Source: Clostridiales bacterium (lineage in GTDB: Bacteria > Bacillota > Clostridia > Oscillospirales > Oscillospiraceae). From it: DNA of 7,107 nt. Made by a program: the position numbers and the translations under genes. The first letter of the stretch is position 1. Each line of letters begins with the position of its first letter. The notes under the pieces are model-generated. The model saw nothing but the letters and a program-made list of their open reading frames with translations, searched no databases and was not told the origin of the DNA. The DNA is taken from NCBI GenBank assembly GCA_012729875.1, contig JAAYCC010000199.1, positions 1 to 7,107 of the forward strand, in the 5' to 3' direction. Below, one piece after another: positions 1 to 5,695 of this stretch.

Positions 1-14
1 GGGTCACGCGCCAT
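1..14 (-). CDS. Possible start of the next operon gene, cut by the window edge
   Basis: An ATG on the minus strand at 14-12 shares its A with the TAA stop of the hydrolase gene (TAATG), a common arrangement for translationally coupled genes. Only four full codons are visible (Met-Ala-Arg-Asp), so no family can be recognised. No convincing Shine-Dalgarno sequence lies just upstream, so initiation here would depend on coupling, or the true start lies outside the window. In many Clostridia and Bacilli the gene after this hydrolase is hemZ (radical-SAM coproporphyrinogen dehydrogenase-like) or hisS. That is family knowledge, not something the sequence shows. Confidence 0.3.
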
Positions 15-631
15 TATTCACTGCGAATTGCATCCTGAATAAAGTAGTTGCATCGGCGTTCCCTCTCGAGAGACGTGGGCTCCATATGTCCGGGATATAC
101 CTCGTAATCACCCTTGAGATTGTAGAGCTTGCGAAGAGACGACATCATGCTCTTGTAGCTGCAGCCTGGAAAGTCCGTCCTGCCGATACTGTCGCGGAAC
201 AGAGTGTCGCCTGTGAACAGCGCGCCGTCGCAGCGGAAGGTCACGCCGCCCTCGGAATGGCCCGGCGTCTCAAGTACGTCTATGCTCAGCGAGCCGACCC
301 TGAGCGTGTCTCCCTCGGAGATAAAGGTAGCGCCGCAGCGCGGGAGCTTGTACTTGTAAGCGAGTTCAAACGGCTTTCTGGCTATGTCCATGGAATTTAT
401 GCAGATAACCGCCCCTGTCTGCTTTTGAATCTCCTCCACCGCTCCGGTGTGGTCAAAATGACCGTGCGTCAAAAGGATGAACCTGCACTTCAGCCTGTTT
501 TCCTCAAGATAGTTCATGATTGTGTTGGACTCCGCGCCCGGGTCTATAACCGCGCAGTCCAGCGTCTTCTCATCTGTAACGATATAGCAGTTGGCCTGAA
601 TTGAACCCACGGTAAAGCATTTTACGAGCAT
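14..631 (-). CDS. Metallo-beta-lactamase-fold hydrolase (glyoxalase II-like), complete, 205 aa
   Basis: Small cytoplasmic MBL-fold protein of the YcbL/glyoxalase II-like group, probably a thioesterase or hydrolase using a dinuclear metal centre; the substrate is unknown. The metal-binding series is complete: THGHFDH at residues 55-61 (His56, His58, Asp60, His61), PGHS around His125, GDTLF with Asp142, and YPGH with His182. GRTD at 150-153 is also typical of the group. The N-terminus (residues 1-31, ending in the VIDPG strand) has the usual beta-rich start, and about 205 residues is normal for stand-alone members. The start is supported by a strong GGAGG at 643-639, seven bases before ATG. It lies 30 nt after dtd, the standard neighbour in Firmicutes, and is probably co-transcribed with it. 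The C-terminal NPY-like motif common in the group appears altered (CNYF at 194-197). There is no signal peptide. The family is certain; the reaction is not. Confidence 0.93.
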   Translation of the reverse strand: MLVKCFTVGSIQANCYIVTDEKTLDCAVIDPGAESNTIMNYLEENRLKCRFILLTHGHFDHTGAVEEIQKQTGAVICINSMDIARKPFELAYKYKLPRCGATFISEGDTLRVGSLSIDVLETPGHSEGGVTFRCDGALFTGDTLFRDSIGRTDFPGCSYKSMMSSLRKLYNLKGDYEVYPGHMEPTSLERERRCNYFIQDAIRSE

Positions 632-661
632 GTCTATTCCTCCATATAAGTGTTCAGAGTA

Positions 662-1105
662 TTACAGTTCGTCTGTATCCAGCAGGAGCGTAACGGGGCC
701 GTCGTTTACCGAACTGACCTTCATATCGGCTCCGAACTCGCCGCTCTCTACCTTGAAGCCGCGCTCGCGGCATTTTTCCATACATCTCTCATAGAGAGGC
801 TCTGCGATAACAGGTCCGGCGGCTTTTGTAAAGCCCGGGCGCCGCGATGTGCAGTCCGCATATAGCGTGAACTGAGATACTACGAGTATCTCCGCGCCGG
901 CCTTTTCGGGCGAGAGATTCATTTTGCCGTTTTCGTCCTCAAAGACACGCAGCCCGCATATCCTGTCTGAAATTTTGTCCGCCTGAGCTTCTGTGTCCGT
1001 TCCCGCAATGCCAAGAAGCACCAAGAAGCCCCTGCCTATCTGCCCCGTGATCTTGCCGTCCACCGTGACGGAAGCTTCGGAGACTCTCGTTACTACAGCC
1101 CGCAT
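662..1105 (-). CDS. dtd: D-aminoacyl-tRNA deacylase, complete, 147 aa
   Basis: Cytoplasmic homodimeric enzyme that hydrolyses D-aminoacyl-tRNA (and Gly-tRNA-Ala), recycling tRNA and keeping D-residues out of translation. Family hallmarks are all present: the MRAVVTRV start, LRVFEDENGKMN at 52-63, the active-site SQFTLYAD at 77-84, RPGF at 89-92, and the C-terminal NDGPVT at 134-139, which contains the Gly-cis-Pro element that rejects L-amino acids. The usual NGPVT form carries an Asp here (N-D-G-P-V-T), a small variation that leaves the Gly-Pro pair intact. Length matches the family (about 145-150 aa). AAAGGAAA at about 1117-1111 provides the ribosome binding site. It starts 12 nt after the relA stop and precedes the MBL hydrolase, as in many Firmicutes, so it is almost certainly in one operon with relA. 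Confidence 0.97.
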   Translation of the reverse strand: MRAVVTRVSEASVTVDGKITGQIGRGFLVLLGIAGTDTEAQADKISDRICGLRVFEDENGKMNLSPEKAGAEILVVSQFTLYADCTSRRPGFTKAAGPVIAEPLYERCMEKCRERGFKVESGEFGADMKVSSVNDGPVTLLLDTDEL

Positions 1106-1117
1106 GACATTTCCTTT

Positions 1118-3340
1118 CTAGTTACCCGCACGGGTGATCTCCGATACGCCGGAGACCGTGCGGAGCCTGGCTATTATCGCTTCCAGGTCGGAGATGTTTT
1201 TGACCTCCAGAGTGACAATAGCCGTGGATTTTATTCCGTCAAGGTCGCGGGCGGACAGACTCAGCACCTTGGCGCTGAGAGAGTTGAGCACTGTCGCAAT
1301 GTCCATTACAAAGCCGCTGCGCTCGCTCGCTGTGATTTTGATGGTGGTGACGTAGCTCTCGCTTGACGAGTCGGTCCAGCTCACGTCGATCCAGCGGCCG
1401 CCGTCCTGCGGGTCATCCTTGTTGTTGAGATAATTTTTACAGTCCGTCCTGTGGATGGAGACCCCGAAGCCCCGCGTTATGAAGCCCACAATATCGTCTC
1501 CCGGTACTGGTGTGCAGCAACGTGAGAACTTTATCAGGCAGTTGTCCAGTCCCTCCACAAGAACACCGTGAACCGCCTGTTTATCGGACGCCTGGTTTTT
1601 GCGCTGTTCGGCACGCTCGGTAATTCTCTCGAGTGTGGTTTTCTGCGGCGCCTTCTGGCTCTTCAGGACTTCGTCTTTAATACGGTTTACAGCGCGTGTG
1701 GCGGTCATGCCGCCGTATCCGATAGAGGCATAGACGTCGTCAAGGTTGGCGACAGCCAGCTTTTTCAAGATGCCGGGGAGCAGTTCCTCGTCGGACAGCG
1801 CGGACATTGGCACGCCCGCCCGCTTCATCTCAGACTCAAAAGCCGCCTTGCCGTGTATGATGTTGTCCTCGCGCTTTTCCTTTTTGAACCACTGTTTTAT
1901 CTTGGAGCGGGCCTGGCCGCTCTTGGCGATCTTCATCCAGTCCCGGCTGGGTCCGGGGGCGGATTTTGAGGTCAGCACCTCTACGATGTCTCCGTTCTGC
2001 AGAACGGTGCTGAATGGAACTATCCTGCCGTTGACCTTTGCGCCTATCGTGCGGTTGCCGACTGCGGAGTGTATTCCGTAGGCGAAGTCGATGGGGGTGG
2101 CGCCAGCGGGGAGATTAATAACATCGCCTCTGGGCGTGAATACGAACACCTCGTCCGAGAACATATCAATCTTCAGATCGTGGAAAAAGTCCTGAGCGTC
2201 GCTGTCCTGCTGGGATTCAAGCAAAACGCGCACCCACGCGAACTTCTCCTCGTCTCCCACCTTTATGCCCTGTTCGCCTGTCTTGTATTTCCAGTGGGCG
2301 GCATAGCCGTATTCCGCGGTGTGGTGCATATCCCATGTGCGTATCTGGACCTCGAAGGGTATGCCCTCGGAGCCTATGACTGTCGTGTGTATGCTCTGGT
2401 ACATATTGGGCTTGGGAGTCGATATATAATCCTTGAAACGCCCCGGGATGGGTTTGTACATATCGTGGATATGCCCGAGAACGTTATAGCAGTCGGCTAT
2501 ATTGTCAACAATCACGCGGAAAGCGCAGAGATCAAAGATCTCGTTGATCTCTTTCTTCTGTGCGTACATTTTGCGGTAGATACTGTATATGTGTTTTATC
2601 CTGCCGGAGATCGTACAGTTGACCCCCGCCTCGCCCATCCGCTCGGAGACGGCGCTCTCTACGCTGGACATGAAGCTCTCCAGAATTTCTGTTTTGGCCT
2701 TCAGGGCGTCTGTTATCTCCTTGTAGCCTATGGGGTCAAGGTACAGCAGGGAGAGGTCCTCCAGCTCCCACTTAACTCTCTGCATGCCGAGACGGTGGGC
2801 GATGGGTGCGTATATCTCCATGGTCTCAAGCGATTTTGAGCGCTGCTTCTCGGGCGTCTGGTACTCCATAGTCCGCATGTTGTGCAGGCGGTCGGCAATT
2901 TTTATGAGGATCACGCGAATGTCCCGGGACATGGCCATGAGCATTTTGCGCATGTTTTCCATTTGCTCGTCCTCTTTGGAGGTATACTGGACTCTGGTCA
3001 GCTTTGTGACCCCGTCCACCAGATCTGCCACAGTTGTCCCGAACTGCTTTGCTATGTCTCCGTGAGTCACGCCGGTGTCCTCAATGACATCGTGCAGAAG
3101 GGCGGCGATGATCGAGTCCTCGTCAAGGCCCATCTCGACACATATCTGTGCGGCCGCTATCGTATGGGTGACATAGTCGGAGCCATCCTTGCGCTTCTGA
3201 CCTGCGTGAGCCTTGACCGCACATTCATAGGCAGCGCGAATCTGTCCCACGTCCGCGGTGGGATTGAGCTTGAGAACGCTCTTTTCAAGGCTCTCATACA
3301 TTATTTCGGGAGAAAGCAATTCGTATTCTCTATTCTCCAT
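1118..3340 (-). CDS. relA: Bifunctional (p)ppGpp synthetase/hydrolase, Rel/SpoT family, complete, 740 aa
   Basis: Long RSH enzyme of the stringent response, making pppGpp/ppGpp from ATP and GTP/GDP on starved ribosomes and hydrolysing it otherwise. Domains in order: HD hydrolase (about 40-200) with Arg50, His59, His83-Asp84, Glu87-Asp88 in HDVIEDT, and Asp150/Asn154 in DRLHNMRT; synthetase (about 240-350) with Arg247, Asp270 and Glu330 in EVQIRT; TGS (about 396-456); helical linker; zinc-finger/CC region (about 585-650) with Cys608-Cys609, His630 and Cys634; ACT (about 664-735). The synthetase loop reads RFKD (301-304), the RXKD form found in bifunctional Rel rather than the EXDD form of synthetase-only RelA. 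With an intact hydrolase site, this supports both activities. Length is usual (about 730-750). AGAGGTG shortly before ATG supports the start. It lies 31 nt after recJ, with no apt gene between, and 12 nt before dtd. Confidence 0.98.
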   Translation of the reverse strand: MENREYELLSPEIMYESLEKSVLKLNPTADVGQIRAAYECAVKAHAGQKRKDGSDYVTHTIAAAQICVEMGLDEDSIIAALLHDVIEDTGVTHGDIAKQFGTTVADLVDGVTKLTRVQYTSKEDEQMENMRKMLMAMSRDIRVILIKIADRLHNMRTMEYQTPEKQRSKSLETMEIYAPIAHRLGMQRVKWELEDLSLLYLDPIGYKEITDALKAKTEILESFMSSVESAVSERMGEAGVNCTISGRIKHIYSIYRKMYAQKKEINEIFDLCAFRVIVDNIADCYNVLGHIHDMYKPIPGRFKDYISTPKPNMYQSIHTTVIGSEGIPFEVQIRTWDMHHTAEYGYAAHWKYKTGEQGIKVGDEEKFAWVRVLLESQQDSDAQDFFHDLKIDMFSDEVFVFTPRGDVINLPAGATPIDFAYGIHSAVGNRTIGAKVNGRIVPFSTVLQNGDIVEVLTSKSAPGPSRDWMKIAKSGQARSKIKQWFKKEKREDNIIHGKAAFESEMKRAGVPMSALSDEELLPGILKKLAVANLDDVYASIGYGGMTATRAVNRIKDEVLKSQKAPQKTTLERITERAEQRKNQASDKQAVHGVLVEGLDNCLIKFSRCCTPVPGDDIVGFITRGFGVSIHRTDCKNYLNNKDDPQDGGRWIDVSWTDSSSESYVTTIKITASERSGFVMDIATVLNSLSAKVLSLSARDLDGIKSTAIVTLEVKNISDLEAIIARLRTVSGVSEITRAGN

Positions 3341-3371
3341 ACTACACCTCTCGAAATTATGGGACGGGATT

Positions 3372-5372
3372 TTACTTCTTGTTCAGACGTCGGAACAGAG
3401 GGGATTTTTGCAAATCGGTTTTAGAGTTGTTATCACATATATGGACGGATATGACGGTGTCCGACATTTTTACAGTTATCAGACCCAGCTCCTCGAATAC
3501 CTTGAGACACAGGCAGAGCCGGATCGGCTCAACGGAGAAGATCTCGCCGCCGAACAGCTCTGAAAGCGGGATATCTGTATTCCTGCCCTCCTGAGCCAGC
3601 CTGCGCCATACGCCTGCCAGCTGATCCCGCCCAAGGCCGGCGGCCTCCGAAAGGGTGGCGTCGCCATTAAAAATGTCGCGGCAAAGGCGCGGAGCGGAGG
3701 ATGGGCGCACATCGGTTATAAGCAGCTGAACGCTGCGCTGCGAGCGGAATTCGTTTATCTGAGGGGCAAAGCATATGTCAACTATGTCGCCCTCGGAAAC
3801 GTCAACAGTGTCAAGGCAGTGGGAGAAGAACACACAGTCCAGCTTATTGCCGCGCTTTGCAATGCTCATTCTCAGATGCTTACCGCCCCCGATTTGCGCG
3901 AGGCTCTCAAGAACAACTCCGCAGACGCAGAAGAGCGGTCTTGGGTTTCCGTCGCCGCATGGCTCCAGTATATCAAGCGAGGAGACGTCCTCCATCGTCA
4001 TAAGCGAAAGGTCGGGAAGCAAAAGCTCCGGCTCCAGCACAGGCAGTTCGGCCGGCTTGTGCTCACTGTAATAGGCGGCCATTTCGCTGCGGAAGGCCTC
4101 GATGTTTTCGCGTTTTATACTGAGCCCGGCGGCAAAAGCGTGGCCTCCGAAGCTCTCCAGCTGCTGTGAACAGGCCGAGAGCGCGTCAAAAAGGTTGAAA
4201 GAGCCGTAGCTTCGGCAGGAGCCCTTGCCGTTGTCGCCATCTATATAGATAATGATGGCCGGCAGCCTGTATTCCTCTGCCAGACGGGATGCGGCGATCC
4301 CGACGACGCCCGGATGCCAGTTTTCGTTGCTCAGAACTATGGGGCAGTCTGGGGGCTCGTCACCCAGCTCCTCAACTGACTCTATCCAGACCTTTGTCTC
4401 CAGCTCCTGTCGGTGTCTGTTGAGCTCACACAGCTCGACGGCACAGGAGTGGGCCTCGGACTCATCATCGGTTAAAAGTAGCGACACGGAGGTCTCTGTC
4501 TTACATAGCCTGCCTGCGGCGTTTATACGGGGCGCCAGAGAAAAGCCCACGGTGGTGGAGCTCACCGGCCTGCCCGACACGCCGGATTCCTTGAGCAATG
4601 CGGCAAACCCGGGTCTCGGCGAGGTCTTGAGCTTTTCAAGCCCTCTGTGGACAATAACGCGGTTTTCACCCACAAGAGGCATCACGTCTGCGACGGTGCC
4701 GAGGGCGACCAGATCGGAGTAGCGCTCAAGCATATCTGGAACATCACCGCTCAGAGCGCAGGCCAGCTTAAAGGCCACGCCCACGCCTGCCAGAATGTCG
4801 TTGGGATAAGTGCTGTCGCGGCGTTTTGGGTCTATGACCGCCGAGGCATCAGGCAGCTCGCCGGGACACTCGTGGTGGTCCGTGATTATTATATCCATAC
4901 CGAGGGCTTTGGCTGTCTCGGTTTCCCCGACAGCGGTTATACCACAGTCGACGGTTATTATGAGACTTACGCCCTTTTCATGCAGTACCGCGACTGCCTC
5001 GGAATTGAGACCGTAGCCCTCGTCTATGCGGTCTGGTATGTATATCTCACAGTCCAGCCCGAGCTGATGAAGATAGTCCGCCATCAGACAGGAGGCTGTA
5101 ATACCGTCTACGTCATAGTCGCCGTATACAGCGGTTTTTTCCCGTCGGGCTGCGGCCAGTTTTATTCGGGCAACCGCCCTGTCCATATCGTTCAGCAGAT
5201 AGGGGTCGCAGAGCAATTCCTCTCCGATACTAAGATATTCAGAGGCGGCCTCTGGTGTTTCTATCCCTCTCGTGAGTAAAACCGCGGAGAGCAGGGGTGC
5301 GTAGCCCGCATTCTCCAGCAGCGGAGATGTTTCAGCGTATTGCTCGGGTATTTTCCAGTTTAAATGATCCAT
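3372..5372 (-). CDS. recJ: Single-stranded-DNA-specific 5'-3' exonuclease RecJ, complete, 666 aa
   Basis: DHH-family exonuclease degrading single-stranded DNA 5' to 3' in RecF-pathway recombination, mismatch repair and base excision repair. All DHH motifs are visible: YGDYDVDG at 83-90 (Asp85, Asp87, Asp89), VDCG at 141-144, DHH at 165-167, GTVADVMPL with Asp229, and APRINAAGR at 280-288. The DHHA1 domain follows with NWHPGVVGI (351-359) and the substrate-binding GGHAFAAG (409-416). Residues about 455-555 form the OB-fold, ending in QRSVQLLITDV. A further roughly 100-residue C-terminal tail (565-666) resembles the extra domain of Firmicutes RecJ but has no motif I can name. The start is fixed by GGAGA at 5382-5378, seven bases before ATG. 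It is the first gene of the operon, with promoter and structured leader described separately. No signs of damage. Confidence 0.97.
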   Translation of the reverse strand: MDHLNWKIPEQYAETSPLLENAGYAPLLSAVLLTRGIETPEAASEYLSIGEELLCDPYLLNDMDRAVARIKLAAARREKTAVYGDYDVDGITASCLMADYLHQLGLDCEIYIPDRIDEGYGLNSEAVAVLHEKGVSLIITVDCGITAVGETETAKALGMDIIITDHHECPGELPDASAVIDPKRRDSTYPNDILAGVGVAFKLACALSGDVPDMLERYSDLVALGTVADVMPLVGENRVIVHRGLEKLKTSPRPGFAALLKESGVSGRPVSSTTVGFSLAPRINAAGRLCKTETSVSLLLTDDESEAHSCAVELCELNRHRQELETKVWIESVEELGDEPPDCPIVLSNENWHPGVVGIAASRLAEEYRLPAIIIYIDGDNGKGSCRSYGSFNLFDALSACSQQLESFGGHAFAAGLSIKRENIEAFRSEMAAYYSEHKPAELPVLEPELLLPDLSLMTMEDVSSLDILEPCGDGNPRPLFCVCGVVLESLAQIGGGKHLRMSIAKRGNKLDCVFFSHCLDTVDVSEGDIVDICFAPQINEFRSQRSVQLLITDVRPSSAPRLCRDIFNGDATLSEAAGLGRDQLAGVWRRLAQEGRNTDIPLSELFGGEIFSVEPIRLCLCLKVFEELGLITVKMSDTVISVHICDNNSKTDLQKSPLFRRLNKK

Positions 5373-5383
5373 TTATTTCTCCA

Positions 5384-5408
5384 AAGACCGACTTTTTGCG
5401 TCGGTCTT
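5384..5408 (-). promoter_or_regulatory. Perfect 9-bp hairpin abutting the recJ ribosome binding site
   Basis: AAGACCGAC at 5384-5392 and GTCGGTCTT at 5400-5408 are exact inverted repeats around a 7-base loop (GCAAAAA in the minus-strand RNA). The stem ends one base before the TGGAGA that carries the recJ Shine-Dalgarno sequence (5382-5378). It has too few U residues after it to be an intrinsic terminator. Roles it could have are control of ribosome access, a protein-binding site, or mRNA protection. Confidence 0.5.
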
Positions 5409-5488
5409 GTTCAAATACAGCAAGATAATTGCCTAAAGGCAGATATCTCTCGATTATTTCCCGTTGCCACTTTAGTTACGGCAAACGG

Positions 5489-5504
5489 CGGGCAATTTTG
5501 CCCG
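5489..5504. repeat. Palindrome CGGGCAA-TT-TTGCCCG in the recJ leader
   Basis: Sixteen bases with 7-bp perfect arms. It lies about 18-33 bases after the inferred recJ transcription start, so it could be a DNA operator for a repressor or an RNA hairpin in the leader. The GGGCAA half-site recurs at 5552-5557, where its complement forms the recJ -35 element. Confidence 0.5.
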
Positions 5505-5528
5505 TATTGAGCGCTTATACAATAAATT

Positions 5529-5557
5529 ATTATATCAAATAAATCCCCCTTGGGCAA
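5529..5557 (-). promoter_or_regulatory. Sigma-A promoter for recJ-relA-dtd-MBL
   Basis: On the minus strand, TTGCCC (5557-5552, four of six -35 consensus bases), a 17-bp spacer and a perfect TATAAT (5534-5529) preceded by TGA, which makes an extended -10. Transcription should begin near 5522. An A/T-rich tract surrounds the -10. This is the only strong minus-strand promoter I see upstream of recJ, and the tight gene spacing implies it drives the whole operon. Confidence 0.75.
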
Positions 5558-5600
5558 TAGAAAGAAAGCAAAAACCGCGGTAACTTGTCGTGGGGTGGAT

Positions 5601-5629
5601 TTGACATCGGCAGATTATAGTGGTAGAGT
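5601..5629 (+). promoter_or_regulatory. Sigma-A promoter for the MATE transporter gene
   Basis: TTGACA (5601-5606, perfect -35), a 17-bp spacer, and TAGAGT (5624-5629, four of six) preceded by TGG at 5621-5623, an extended -10. The start would be near 5636, giving a leader of about 60 nt. A better -10-like TATAGT at 5616-5621 is only 9 bp from the -35 and so is not its partner. Confidence 0.65.
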
Positions 5630-5638
5630 AGAAATGCG

Positions 5639-5676
5639 CAGGTCGCCGTCTCAGGCGGCCCTGTTTATTTTAATTT
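5639..5676 (+). terminator. Terminator-like hairpin in the MATE gene leader (possible attenuator)
   Basis: CAGGTCGCC (5639-5647) pairs with GGCGGCCCTG (5654-5663) in a 9-bp GC-rich stem with one bulged C and one G-U pair, around a GTCTCA loop. It is followed at once by the T-rich TTTATTTTAATTT (5664-5676), the layout of an intrinsic terminator in the rightward direction. On the other strand the sequence after the stem is not T-rich. It lies between the predicted transcription start (about 5636) and the MATE ribosome binding site, so it would either attenuate that gene, cap the mRNA 5' end, or end a short upstream transcript. Confidence 0.5.
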
Positions 5677-5695
5677 CAGTTTAGAGGGAATTGCA

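Larger units (their letters stand above)
5373..5522 (-). promoter_or_regulatory. Structured 5' leader of the recJ operon mRNA
   Basis: If transcription starts near 5522, the recJ mRNA has about 150 untranslated bases. In RNA order it contains a weak stem TATTG/CAATA; a CGGGCA/TGCCCG hairpin (5504-5489); a CCGTTTGCC/GGCAACGG hairpin with one bulged base (5488-5461); a short TGCC-TTTA-GGCA hairpin (5441-5430); and a perfect 9-bp hairpin GTCGGTCTT/AAGACCGAC (5408-5384) next to the ribosome binding site. None is followed by a U-run good enough for a terminator. I cannot match the set to a known riboswitch. The pairings are read from sequence; a regulatory role is inferred. Confidence 0.45.

Noticed and set aside
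1011..1029. Tandem CCAAGAAGC repeat separated by one base
   Set aside because: It lies in conserved dtd coding sequence (Leu-Val-Leu-Leu-Gly region) and follows from the protein sequence; two copies do not suggest a functional repeat.
2069..2839. 256-codon open frame on the plus strand opposite relA
   Set aside because: It lies wholly inside a clearly conserved gene, has no recognisable domain and no matching ribosome binding site, and is explained by codon bias of the opposite strand. The same reasoning applies to 4647-5279 opposite recJ and 86-604 opposite the MBL gene.
5507..5536. TTGAGC with TATATC 18 bp later as a second rightward promoter
   Set aside because: Weak -10 in an A/T-rich tract already explained by the recJ -10 on the other strand. 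It remains possible only if the MATE leader proves longer than predicted.
5618..5640. AGAGTAGAAATGCGC resembling the 5' strand of a THF riboswitch
   Set aside because: The conserved core that should follow (GUUAAGUG and the 3' strand) is absent; a terminator-like stem follows directly. The match is short and overlaps the predicted -10, so it is probably chance.
5618..5650. AGTGGTAGAG resembling a tRNA D-arm
   Set aside because: No anticodon arm, T-arm (GGTTCGA) or acceptor stem can be assembled around it.
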